Part shown: one piece after another, positions 20,357 through 31,739 of the stretch
Layout of the letters: every line of letters starts with the position of its first letter
Position numbering within the stretch: position 1 is the stretch's first letter
Source: Marsupella aquatica
Lineage: Eukaryota > Marchantiophyta
NCBI GenBank assembly: GCA_973895155.1
Contig: OZ316898.1
Location: 20,274,001-20,338,000, forward strand
Length of the DNA stretch: 64,000 bases
Reading direction: 5' to 3'
Program-made: the position numbers and the translations under genes
Notes under the pieces: model-generated
The model's database searches: none
Told to the model about the DNA's origin: nothing
Seen by the model: only the letters and a program-made list of their open reading frames with translations

Positions 20357-23300
20357 ATGTCGGTCAATATTACAATAAGTCAGCCGGAATTGCGAAAATC
20401 GTCGAGCTCGAGACTGAGTGTGGTCCTTCTTCCAGCACCTCGGTATCCTCCGTCGGCATCCGGGGAGAAAAATGAAGAAGCTTTAGAGACCCGGAAAGTC
20501 ACCTTCAAGGTGACAGGCATGGTTTGCGCGGCTTGTGCGGCATCGATTGAGAAGGCCGTAAAGCGTTTGGACGGAATTGTGGATGCTTCTGTAGCCCTCT
20601 TGCAAAATAGGACGCAGGTTGTGTATTACCCGGACATAGCGCAAGTATGTGAATTCCTCTCTCTCAAATTTTGACGCACTTTAAGGGGTCCTGCTCCATG
20701 TTTTGTTTTTGTCGTTCCCCTAGGCTGTTGGCAGACCAAGTTAGGATAAGTGGTCTTCGTTAGTCTTCAGATGTTCGATAAACCTGATTGATTGAGTGAA
20801 ATCCTCATGTTTGTACGTTTCCTCTTCGAGTAGAAGATTGGAAGGTTTTCTTGCACATCACAGAAGAAAAATCTTGGACAGCACTTATGTCGGACCAAAA
20901 AACATTTAGCCCGGTGGTTCATTTCAAATGAGTCTGGAGGTTCTTCAACCGTCTTCTGATTCTAACTGCTGGTTGCTACTTTATAGGAAGAAGTGATTCG
21001 GGAAGCAATTGAAGATGCGGGATTTGAAGCTTCCATTGTGGAAGAGACGACGAGCGGGCATGGCACTGTCATCTGTCGCATGCGAATCAAAGGAATGACA
21101 TGTACATCCTGTTCAGGGTCCATTGAGGAGATTCTCAAGAAAACTATCGGAGTCACGAGAGCTTCTGTGGCACTCGCAACTGAGGAAGCGGAAGTGCACT
21201 ATGACCCGAACTTGACAGATTATAAGAAGCTGATGGAGGCAGTCGAGGATGCCGGATATGAAGTGGATTTGATAAGTGCGGGCGAAGAGAGGAACAAGGT
21301 GCAACTTAAATTGGAGGGCGTCAACTCTGAAAACGGCATGAAGCTGATTAAGGTCTCTCTGCAATCCCTTTGGGGGGTGAAGTCTGTAGAAATGGATCCA
21401 CAGGGTGAGAAAGTCTCCATCTCTTACGATCCTGACCTCACTGGGCCTCGGAACTTCATCGAGGTCATAGAGCAATCCGGCACTGATGCAGATACGTACA
21501 AAGCAACTCTATTTTTCCCGCCGGGCCATGGAGGACCGGATAGACGTGTGGAAATTGAGAAGTATCAGAAATACTTCCTGTGGAGCTGCGTTTTCACCGT
21601 CCCGGTTGTGCTTTTATCCATGGTGTTCATGTACATCCCCAATATTAAGCACGGGTTGGATACAAAGGTGGTGAACATGCTCAACATTGGACAGCTGATG
21701 AGATGGATTTTGTCTACTCCAGTTCAATTTGTTATCGGGTGGCGGTTTTATTATGGTGCTTACAAGTCCCTTCGCCATGGATCTGCCAATATGGATGTCT
21801 TAATAGCTCTAGGAACCAATGCTGCGTACTTCTACTCTCTCTACTCCATCTTGAGAGCGGCAACGAGCCCAACTTTTGAGGGCACCGACTTCTTCGAGAC
21901 GAGTGCTATGTTAATATCCTTCATTCTTCTGGGGAAGTACTTGGAAATTCTGGCAAAGGGCAAAACATCCGAGGCCATTGAGAAGCTGATGGACTTAACG
22001 CCAGACACCGCCATTCTGATAAAATTGGACGAAACCGGAGCCGTGATTGACGAGAGAGTTATCAGCTCTCAGCTTATTCAACGAAAGGATGTCATCAAAG
22101 TACTGCCGGGTTCCAAAGTTCCCACTGATGGGGTTGTGTCGTGGGGTCAGTCCCATGTCAATGAAAGCATGATCACAGGGGAAGCTAGTCCGGTGGCGAA
22201 GCATCAGGGAGATAAAGTCATTGGCGGGACTATGAATGAGAATGGGGTTCTTCATGTTCAAGCCACTCATGTGGGTGCAGAGACTGCTCTTTCTCAAATT
22301 GTTCAGCTGGTGGAAGCCGCCCAAATGGCCAAGGCTCCCGTTCAGAAATTGGCGGACAGAATCTCAAGGTACTTCGTACCCACGGTAAGTTTTCGAGCAT
22401 GTCCCTTAGAAACTCAGTCTGCAGACGACTTTTTGATCAATTCTATGCAAAGGCACCATTCGGGCCAGCTCATGATTGAAACTAGTCCTTAGCTTCTGCT
22501 CACAAGGTGTTTATTAACCACTTTGAACTGTATATCTGCAGGTTGTGGTAGTGGCTCTGACAACCTGGTTGGCTTGGTACACTGCTGGGAAAACCCGGGC
22601 GTATCCCAGATCTTGGATTCCAACTTCGATGGATGAGTTTGAGCTTGCTCTTCAGTTTGGAATTTCCGTGTTGGTCATTGCTTGTCCTTGTGCTCTTGGT
22701 CTTGCAACACCAACAGCAGTCATGGTTGCCACGGGAAAGGGGGCCCAGCAGGGAGTTCTTATCAAGGGTGGATTGGCTCTAGAAAGTGCTCATAAGGTAG
22801 TCATTCAAATCAACAACCTTGACCTTAGACTATTATTATGTAGTTTGCTCATTTTTCGAACACGTTCTCGATTTATTTATGCTAGAGATACTGTTGAGTT
22901 GTGCCAATTTCTTGACTCAGGCTCGCTATCCTTCAATTCAGCATATTGCATACCAAATGATCAGCTGAGGCTCTGTAATATTCAGCATCCATGAACCTTC
23001 GAACTAAAATTTGCGGTCATTTTTCCTTATGCAGGTTAAATGTGTTGTGTTTGATAAGACCGGAACTCTGACCAATGGCAAGCCTGTTGTGGTGGAGACT
23101 AAAGTTTTCGAGACCTTTGCTCTTAAGAACTTCTACAGGATATTGTCTGCTGCTGAGGTGAGTCACAGTCTTTCATTGAGTAAACACAGTCAATTCCGGA
23201 GGGCCGTCTGAGTGGCGAATGGGTGGTTAGGTAAGTGACTTTGAGCAATGATGTAAGAGCTGAATAAAATGGAGCTCATGTGACGCCAACCTGCTACATC

Positions 23301-24873
23301 AATGTGGGCGACAGGGGGGAGAGGGGGCTTCTAAAGAGTTTGTGTGTTCTTACAATGAGGTTGAGATGCCTCGACTTACTATTAAATCTACTTGATTTGG
23401 TGCAGGAAAACAGTGAGCATCCTCTAGCAAAAGCTGTGGTTCAGTACGCCACAAGCTTGAGTGGAGAGTTATTGGATAGGCTGCCTGCCTCTGATTTCGA
23501 AACGATTCCAGGGCACGGTGTGCGCTGCATTGTAGATAAGCAAGAGGTTTTGATCGGCAACAGAAAGTTGATGTCAGAGGCTGGAATTGATGTTCCGGTG
23601 GACGTGAAAGAGCACATGGAAGAGACCGAGCAGCTGGCTCGAACAGGTGTTATGGTCGCACTAGACAAAAGGATAGTTGGTGTTGTATCAATTTCAGACC
23701 CTGTCAAGCCCGAAGCTGCACTGGTCGTCTCGATTCTCAAATCAATGGGCATTCAAAGTGTGATGGTCACCGGTGATAATTGGGGAACAGCAAAGGCCAT
23801 CGCTGCGGAAGTAGGCATTGAGGTTGTCAAGGCGGAGTGTCTACCGGGTCAGAAAGCGGAGGAGATCAAGAAACTCCAGGTATTTCCAGAGTCCGCCATT
23901 TTAGGGCGAGTCTCCATTAGCTATTAGTCTCTCACTTTGAGCTGTCAATTTTTTAAGACCTGTGGAGACATCGCCTTTCCTTCGATATATGAGGGCCCCT
24001 AGCGAGGGCTTAATGGAATGGTTATCTTCATTGTACCTTCTATCCAGATCGTCTTATTTCCTCAAACCTGTACTACTGGGCATGCGAAGACCCGCGATCC
24101 CACTTTAGTACGTCCTTTCAGAACAGCTCCATTCTATCATTGTTCTCCCTCCACATTGTTCCACGCATTCCTATTTTCTTTTGCACCCAGTGTCGTCTCC
24201 ATTTTCGAATTAGATTTGATTTTGACCGACGATTTTAAAATACGTGTGGGACTCGGAGTCAAGATATGTTTATTCTTCTGTACAATGTTCTCATACATCC
24301 CCCTGATTTTGTCCTGCATCTTCGAATTTGGAGTTGATGTTATCTGATAGTTTCTTAAAAGGATCCAGGGTCAAGACATGCTTTCGTCTCTGCTTTTACC
24401 GGCGCTCACTTTGTTTCGGCGGGTCTAATTTGATATCTCTCACCTTCGGATGTCTCTGTTCGCATGCGCAGTTGGAACGAAAACAGACAGTGGCTATGGT
24501 GGGTGATGGGATCAACGACTCACCTGCCCTGGTAGCGGCAGACGTGGGGATGGCCATCGGAGCAGGCACAGACATTGCAATTGAAGCTGCGGACATCGTT
24601 TTGATGAGGAGCAATTTGGAAGACGTCATCACCGCAATCCATCTCTCTAGAAAGACATTTGCCCGTATACGGCTGAACTACGTCTGGGCGCTGGGTTACA
24701 ACGTGTTGGGGATCCCCATCGCCGCAGGCGTTTTGTTTCCTTCCACAGGGTTCCGCTTGCCCCCTTGGGTAGCTGGTGCAGCCATGGCAGCATCGTCCGT
24801 CAGCGTAGTTTGCTCCTCCTTGCTGCTCAAGTATTACAAGAGACCCAAGAGTCTGGATAGAATCCGAGGCTAA
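20357..24873 (+). CDS. HMA5: HMA5-like copper-exporting P1B-type ATPase, six exons, complete
   Basis: Exons: 20357-20644, 20987-22384, 22542-22796, 23035-23157, 23406-23879 and 24472-24873. All introns are GT-AG and phase 0, giving 979 aa (Arabidopsis HMA5 is of similar size). It contains two heavy-metal-associated domains, with Cys57-x2-Cys60 (GMVCAAC) and Cys135-x2-Cys138 (GMTCTSC), and a third HMA-like fold near residues 200-260 without Cys. Pump motifs are TGEA 493-496, the membrane copper site CPC 610-612, phosphorylation Asp654 in DKTGT, HP 693-694, TGDN 810-813 and GDGINDS 857-863. The enzyme couples ATP hydrolysis to Cu(I) export. I prefer HMA5 over RAN1/HMA7 because of diagnostic stretches such as [33 protein letters not shown] and [16 protein letters not shown]5-type pumps act in copper detoxification and root-to-shoot movement. 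The start could lie upstream if a leader exon exists (see findings). Confidence 0.95.
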
Positions 24874-25936
24874 ACTTCGAGTGAGGAACTCGTGTGCCAG
24901 CTACGTTTGCTCATCAGTCCCGCCATCGCCCCCCGACCTTGCGGCTGGAATTTCGACATGATTACAGTGCTAAATTTCCCGACTGCGAAGGTGTGATCGG
25001 TGCCAACAACCGAGAATCTCTCTCTTGTTCACATATTCCACATGAACAAAAAAACAGGGAATCAATCACCTTAAGAGTCCATTTTGGTATCGACCCAAAA
25101 TTATTTCCTATAGCCCAATGCCCTTGGGTTCTTTGTACACTATTGTATTGTACATCATCGTAGATTGTAAGCGGTCTTGAGCCAAAATGTTGTAGAGCAT
25201 AAATGAGGACAGAGGATCTGATACTATGGGGAGTTGGCGTTAGATATGGCAGGGAATCATAGAGTTAGTGTTGTCGAGGAGCATCAATGAGATGGCTAGA
25301 TAATCGGACACTATTGGGAGTCAGCCACTATGATAACTGGATGTCAAGGAGTGTGCAAACTGTTGAGGTATCGATGGGTTGGGAAGAGAAGGTGCACAGT
25401 GGCACCTTCAGTCCTATCTCATGTTCACAAATGTTACCATTATCAAGAAACAAATATCACCATTATCCAGAGGCCAGGGATTCCTGGGCCAAGAGTCATA
25501 TATACTTAAATAGACCTTGTGTAAGAAAGACAGTGGGATTTGTATATTTGTGGTGTTTGTAAATAAACGTATGAACTTCTACTGTACACTCTTATTTTTG
25601 TACCAAGTTGTATTTATGGCACTGAAATCTCACCTAGAGAGTTATCTGGTATTGGCTAAACCCATGCACCCACCAATACTCCCCCACCACCCAGTAAGAC
25701 AGGGGGGCTTGAAGTGAGACCCTGGCTTGAGCTTGACCATCTAGGCCCCACTAGCCATCACCTCCTGGCTCTTTTCATATGCTGGAAGTGCATAAAAAGG
25801 TATGCACATGCTGATACTATACAAATATCTATAGTATCTTTCAAGCGTTCCAACACTCCAAGCTTTGTGAGCAATATGGGGGTAGATAATAATTTTGCCA
25901 TCCTTCTAAATCTATAAGGACATCTAACACTATAAC
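24874..25936. other. 3' flank of the ATPase gene and spacer
   Basis: AT-rich after about 25050, presumably including the 3' UTR. No further gene or repeat was recognised. Confidence 0.5.
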
Positions 25937-26245
25937 AGGCAATCCCGCCCATTTGGCCACTTTCGTCCGTCGTCCCGTTACAAATTTGAATATCAACGGG
26001 AATGAAACTGAACCGTCAGATTAAAGCATATCTTTTTTCATATCCATCTGATCGTGAAATGAGACATGCATCAGATTTTGCTCCCTTCTGTGCACCCCGG
26101 TGCACTCATTATGCCCCTCCATCCCCACCCCAGCAAGGACCTCCGCATAGGGCTTCGCGACCCACGTTTACATTCCATGCACTTTCTCCCTATGGGACCG
26201 GCCCTCCTTGCACAGTGCAACGCACTGGCATAGGGCTCGTAGAAA
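25937..26245 (+). repeat. Dispersed repeat T, second copy
   Basis: Starts with GCAATCCCGCCCATTTGG and CGTCC blocks, and ends with GGCCCTCCTTGCACAGTGCA and GGCATAGGGCTCGT, matching 18739-18970 at both ends. Confidence 0.55.
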
Positions 26246-26789
26246 GTATAATTACATAATTATCACATTCACGTCTTCATTGTCTTCTATTTCTTCCCTG
26301 TTTGCCTTCTGTAAGCAGCTTTATTGGTTGGATCCCTCCATATTGTTTCATTCTGGCGTTTTATGCCTTCTCTGAAAAACTGTTAGCTTAACAATAATTA
26401 CTGTAGGTGCAGTATATGGCCTAAAACTAGAACTGTGCAACAAAACAGACTTTACTAGATTCATGTGCCTATTTCTGAATTTTTTAGTAATCTCTACCCC
26501 GTCCCTATTCCTTCACAGAAGAGACAACTTTAATTGGTAAACTACTTAGATTACTTTGTCTTATTGGGATTTATGATATGTATTTTGGTTTCAATTTTTC
26601 TTAGACAAGGTCCATATTTTGTATTATTGGCCTTTGGAATGATTTATTCCCAGTCTTAAGGTTTATAATTTTCTTTCAAATTCCTCTTTAGGCCTATATT
26701 TATTTATTTATGTTGCCCATCTTTTTTTACAATATGTTATTTTCACAGTATTTTATGTTTCATACGCAAGGGACACCTAAGGCCCAAGC
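26246..26789. other. Intergenic, nothing recognised
   Basis: Very AT-rich spacer without recognisable coding or repeat structure. Confidence 0.45.
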
Positions 26790-27083
26790 TATCCCTTCCA
26801 AGAATGTGAGGAAAAAACACTTGAACATAATGCCAACCCCTCCCTTACTCACAGTTTTGTTTCCTAAGTTTATGGTTTTGAGTGACTTACTTGTAGCTAA
26901 CTTTAACAGTACGAGAGAAACATGAAAGGCCCACCACTCTCTTGAAGGTAAACAGTTCTTTACAAAGAAAAATGACATGTGGGGAATAAAATGGGGATCG
27001 AAGTTGGGCCAACACTTTGTAAGGCCATGACGGAGGAGGGGGCAGAGTTACCAAGTCACCCAAAACTACTCTACTTTATTTAC

Positions 27084-28582
27084 GGACCCCCATTAGGGGT
27101 CTCTTGCAAATTCTCTGCCATGAGGTTGCGCCACATCATTACAACTAGCCACAAACAGGAATGATCCCACTTTTAACAATAACAAACGTGCACATTCCTG
27201 TTTGTGGCAAAAGCAACGTAATTTTTGGGGCGCCATGCCGTAAATAATAAACGTAAAAAAACCAAAATACAAAGGAAGAGATGTCATTTAGTAAAACAAA
27301 GTTACCATTTTGATGTTTGTCAAAGATATATCAGTGTTTTATATCAAAATGTTTGTATTTTTTAATTGTTTACAAGTTTGAAAAAATCAATCGATAGAAA
27401 TGTACATAATTAAAACCCATTTGGCTTCACATTGTACAACTAAATAATAAATCTCCTTAGTACTTGATAAAATTTTCCAATGAACATTTGATTCATTGGA
27501 AAATTCAAGATCAGGATTTAGAAACTCGTGATCTCTCTTTAGTAATGTCTTGATAAAATCTCTCAATGTCACTCATTGGAAAGCTAGAGTAAAATTAAAA
27601 ACTCATCATCTCCTTAGTACTTGACAAAATCTATCAATGTTAGGTTCATTGGAAAGCTAGAGAAATTTAGATACTCATGATCTCCCTATTTCTTGACAAA
27701 TAATCTCAATGTCACACATTAGAAAGCTAAAAAGATTGAAAACCTCTTGATCTCTTGAGCACCCTGACAAAATCTGACATAAAATTTGTAAATGTCAGAC
27801 TCAATGTTAGAAAGCTAAAAAAATTCATGAACTCATAAGCAAAATTTCTTATACTAACACTCATTGGAAAGGCAAAGATATTCAAAAATTCATATGGAAC
27901 TTGACAAAATTTGTCAATTTGAGGTTCATTGAAAACCCTTTCTCGATTAAGAGATATCACAATCTCGTCACCGTCACAAACTTAGCTGCTACAAATTGAT
28001 TTCTTTGATTACGTCACCATCGCTTGTCCACAATGTTTGCTTTTCGGCTTGAATTGTTCGCATCTCTTAGATAGTCTTCAACTAAAGCTCACTCTAAACA
28101 CAGGTTGACGCCAAATGCAGCCTCTATGTCAAAGAAACAATTGTTGGTCTTCCTCTCACACCATAGCTTTCTTAAATAAAAATAACTACAAATCCTTTGT
28201 TTGAAGTGACGGCTTGTTCGTTTTGTGTGAACATTCTTCCCACCAAATTGACAAGCGCTCTTTTGCCAACAGCTAAGTGTTGTGCTCTAGTCTGTCTTGT
28301 GGCGGTAATGCTCAATGTAACTCACAAACAATCAATCAATCAAGAATGGTTAAAAGATTATTTCTCCAATGTGTAAGCAAAACCTATAAGAAAACTCAAT
28401 TCCTCCACATTCAACCTTCCGTTTGATTAATCTCTATCAAGATTGTGAGCATTTGTTTTTGTGCGAGCACACACCAATACCATTGGGAGACTCAAAACCG
28501 TTGGTTATCGCCTTGATGAAAATTGATTTCACTTAATCACACAAACATTCCTTGGATGAACATGGTGGTCCACGGATTAATT
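27084..28582 (+). mobile_element. Dispersed repeat R, copy R3, inserted in repeat X
   Basis: Its limits are set by comparison with X copy B, where the flanks are contiguous. It begins GGACCCCCAT (27084-27093), and ATGGTGGTCC at 28562-28571 is the near-perfect reverse complement, 11 bases from the other end. This suggests short terminal or subterminal inverted repeats of a non-autonomous DNA transposon. Similar T-rich bases flank both sides, but no clean target duplication could be read. The element is inverted relative to R2 and carries no recognisable transposase. Confidence 0.7.
27440..27940 (+). repeat. Diverged tandem array inside R3, about 60-86 bp unit
   Basis: Around seven units each carry TTGA(C/T)AAAAT, a TCAATGT block and (A/G)(C/T)TCATTGGAAAGCTA-like sequence, near 27492, 27571, 27645, 27714, 27800, 27859 and 27923. 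R2 has no array at the corresponding place, which accounts for most of the size difference. Confidence 0.75.
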
Positions 28583-28977
28583 TTACTTGAAGGTGGTCAC
28601 AACATATTCAACCCAACTCTAAAAAGGAGTGATCAATTATTCATTCTTTTTAACATTAAAATATTTTCGAGCATGAAACAATACAAGACAACCTACTTTG
28701 ATTACTTGTTTTGGGGGATCCTCACACTTAAGTTAGCTCAAAGAAAATTGTTTTGCTGATTTATGTAGATTTGATAACTTTTTAATAGCATTTGAGGTAG
28801 GGTGCTTAAAGTTGGAGCAACTTATATTATTCTGGCTTTATCTTGTTCGGGAGCCTACTCAGGTTGTATTATTGAGATTTTATATGTATTTTTATTTCAA
28901 TTTGCGTACATCTTTTGTATGCTGGACTTTGAAAATTTCCCCCCAGGCTCTTTGTTGAGCATAGACGACAATCGTAA

Positions 28978-29297
28978 TGGCAAGCCCATAAACCATCCAA
29001 CGCACAAGAGTCGACATAGAGAGATAAGTGGTTCACCTCCACATGAGGCTACGTCCACGGGAACACACATGAGCTTTACTACACTCTAGGCCGACCGGCC
29101 AGACCAAGCATCCACAGCACAAGCTCTCTCAGTCTATCTCTCAACTAGCTCCGTAACAATGAACCTGAGTTCCCACTCTCCAAGCACCGCTTGGTTATAG
29201 AGTGTGCACAGCATGACTAACCTAACCAAGTCTGCGACTAAGGTTAGCCTTAACTACGGTACAGTTGTAACTCTAGACCCAAGAGTAAATCCTAACA
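28978..29297 (-). repeat. 3' LTR of the copia element
   Basis: It starts (minus strand) TGTTAGGATTTACTC next to the polypurine tract and ends near TTGCCA. It is close in sequence to the 31051-31381 copy. Confidence 0.85.
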
Positions 29298-29529
29298 ATC
29301 TCCCCCTTGACTCTGGTCTAGGGGAGGGTAAAGACTGCTACCAATATGATTGCTCAGCGGGAAGTTCTGGAAAGAAAAACCAAACTGGTTTTTCCCTCTT
29401 TATACGAGAGTAGACCAGAACTAAGTTATAGCCTATACAAGGAATGAGCAAGAGCATATCTCAGTATCTACACAAATGTTAAGTAACCCTACTTGTGAGG
29501 CAATTGCAAAACTTGCAATGCATCACGGT

Positions 29530-31049
29530 GTCTAGAAAAACTCTCCAAAGGAATCACTTTGGTAAAAGTGTCAGTCGAGTGGAGTTTACTGTCAATCTTG
29601 ACTAACTCAAACATATTATCAGATAGCCTGCCTGATAAAATTGTACCTGACGTCAATGTGCTTCACTATGCTGTCCATCACCTGGTTCACAGCAAGGTGG
29701 AGCGCACTTTGACTATCACAATGGAGCTTCATATTCCCCAGTGGCAATCCCATCTCAGTGATCGGTCTATCCAACCAAATCGCTTCCTTTGCTGCTTCCG
29801 CTGCTACAACATACTCTACTTCTGTAGTAGATTGAGCAATACACTTATGCAAAGTAGACCTCCAACTTATGCATCCACCGCCAAGTGTGAACACATAACC
29901 TATTGTTGACCTCCTTTGATCCAGATCCTGTGCATAGTCAGCATCTACATAGCCCATCAATGATCTAGCATTATCAGCATGTGCATCAAACAATAGACCA
30001 TGATCCACGGTACCGTTCAAATATTGAATAATCCACTTCACTGCTTCCCAATGTACCTTCCCTGGATTCGACATGTACCTGCTCACCTTGCCTATAGCCA
30101 TGGCAAGATCAGGTCTAGTGCAACTCATCAAATACATGAGACTCCCCACTACCTTGTCATAAGGAACCTTTGACATCAACCCCTTCTCTGTCTCATCCAT
30201 AGGATAAAAAAAACTGATGACAACTTGAAGTGTGGAGCCAACGGGGTACTTACTGACTTGCTATCCCCCATGTTGAACCTTGCAATTACCTTCCTCGCAT
30301 AACTGCTCTGCGTCAACCATAGCATACCAGCTCCAAGTCTCTAGTGATCTCCATACCCAAAATCCTCTTACCTGGCCCTAAGTCCTTCATTTTAAACTCT
30401 GCACTCAGCAGTGCCTTGAGCTTAACAATCTCAGACCTATCATTGGCCGCAATTAGCATGTCATCCACATAAAGTACTAAAATAATGAATCCAAAAACAA
30501 CATTCTTCACCGGTTTAAGATACACACAAGGGTCAAACACACTCCTATGAAAGCCTTGTGCACAAATCCAACCATCAAATCGCTTATTCCACTGTTTTGG
30601 TGACTTCTTCAACCCATACAAGGATCTCAACAATCTGCAAACTAAATCCTCTTGTCCTCTATTCACAAAACCTAGGGGTTGTCTCATGAAGATCACCTCT
30701 TCCAAGGTGCCATAGAGGAAGTTGTTACAACATCCATCTAATCTAGTAGCAGACCAAACATAACAACAAGCATACACAATAGCCGTATTGTTGAGTACTT
30801 AGCAACTGGTGAGAAGACCTCATTGTAATCCACACCTTTTTTCTGTGTGAATCCTTTGGTTACCAACCTAGCCATGTAGACCTTCGATCCACCTCCCATG
30901 GACTGATCCTTCAGCTTGTATATCCACTTGCTATCCACCACTTGCTGTCCTTTAGGCAGCTTGACAAACTCCCAAGTTTTGTTGTCCTTCAGTGATTGCA
31001 TTTCCGTTTGCATTGCTGCAGTCCACTTATTGTCATCTATGCTCAACAA
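29530..31049 (-). pseudogene. Copia pol remnant: reverse transcriptase and RNase H
   Basis: The frames, read on the minus strand, are 31049-30738 (RT start, with KWIYKLK and DYNEVFSPVAK), 30777-30313 (RT core with the YVDDM catalytic box, and LRSLYGLKKSPKQW), 30200-29619 (RNase H part, with ADYAQD and QSTTEVEY) and a short tail to about 29530. Frameshifts separate all four parts, and the amino end of pol, including integrase, is absent. Family assignment to Ty1/copia is firm from YVDDM and RNase H order. It is not expected to be functional. Confidence 0.93.
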
Positions 31050-31050
31050 T

Positions 31051-31381
31051 TGGTATCAGAGCAAGCCCATGAACCATCCAACGCACAAGAGTTGATACAA
31101 AGAGATACATGGTTCACATTCACATGAGGCTACATCCACAAGAACACACATGAGCTTTACTGCACTCTAGGCCGACCGGCCATACCAAGCATCCACACTG
31201 CAAGCTCTCTCTATCTCTCAACTAGCTCCGTAACAATGAGCCTGAGTTCCCACTCTCCAAGCATACACCGCTTGGTTATAGAGTGTGCACAACATGATTA
31301 ACCTAGCCAAGTTTGCGACTAAGGTTAGCCTTAACTACGGTACAGTCATAACTCTAGACCTAAGAGTAAATCGGACTAACA
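31051..31381 (-). repeat. 5' LTR of the copia element
   Basis: Its minus-strand start is TGTTAGTCCGATTTACTC. Its end, GCTCTGATACCA, equals the 3' end of the plant initiator tRNA-Met, so the plus strand shows the copia primer-binding motif TGGTATCAGAGC at 31051-31062, facing the opposite way from pol. Confidence 0.85.
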
Positions 31382-31739
31382 CTCTTAGTGTTTTTTTATT
31401 TTCCTTTTCTAGATCCTCGGACTCCTTAGGCCTACAATTATATTCTAATCTTGCCAATCTTGGGCCCGGGGTCCTCAGACATTTCCTTTCTACCCATCAT
31501 GCGAATGTCAATATAGGGTTTGTTTTATTGGGTTGAGAAGAATTTTTTTAAGGTGTTTAATAGCTAAAACATCGAGTGTGCATACGTGATATAAGAGCCC
31601 CTTTAGAGTGAGCCCCCCGAGACCCTAGGGCCAACCTGGGGGCCAACCCTTTGTTAGTTTGTTAGAATATGTTCTTTAAATCATTATGCTAAGTTATATT
31701 AAATTAACATTTCATGCACTAAGTATACCCAAACCCCTA
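31382..31739. other. Spacer between the copia element and repeat X copy B
   Basis: T-rich sequence, then a GGGGGCCAACC-type short repeat near 31630. No gene was recognised. Confidence 0.4.

Larger units (their letters stand above)
26790..28870 (+). repeat. Dispersed repeat X, copy A, split by R3
   Basis: The left part, 26790-27083, matches 31780-31920 and 32405-32510. The right part, 28583-28870, matches 32520-32785 (shared blocks include CACCCAAAACTA, TTGTTTTGCTGATT, TTTTTAATAGCATTTG and GCTTAAAG(T/C)TGGAGCAAC). The 1.5 kb between them is repeat R3. Copy B has no R there, so copy A was interrupted by an insertion. X shows no recognisable coding domain. Confidence 0.75.
28978..31381 (-). mobile_element. 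Ty1/copia LTR retrotransposon, internally deleted and decayed
   Basis: Two direct repeats (28978-29297 and 31051-31381) flank a 1.75-kb interior. On the minus strand the order is LTR, reverse transcriptase remnant, RNase H, polypurine tract (AAGGGGGAGA at about 29300-29310), LTR. The LTRs begin TGTTAG. Gag, protease and integrase are missing: the RT remnant starts right at the 5' LTR. Several frameshifts break pol. The element cannot be autonomous. No matching 5-bp target duplication is visible at the outer edges. Confidence 0.9.

Noticed and set aside
20357-24873. RAN1/HMA7 as the identity of the copper ATPase
   Set aside because: Many diagnostic stretches agree with HMA5 rather than RAN1, including the GMTCTSC second domain and the YVWALGYN membrane segment.
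27084-28582. R2 and R3 as LTRs of one retrotransposon
   Set aside because: They are inverted, not direct, and R3 has an empty site in repeat X consistent with independent insertion.
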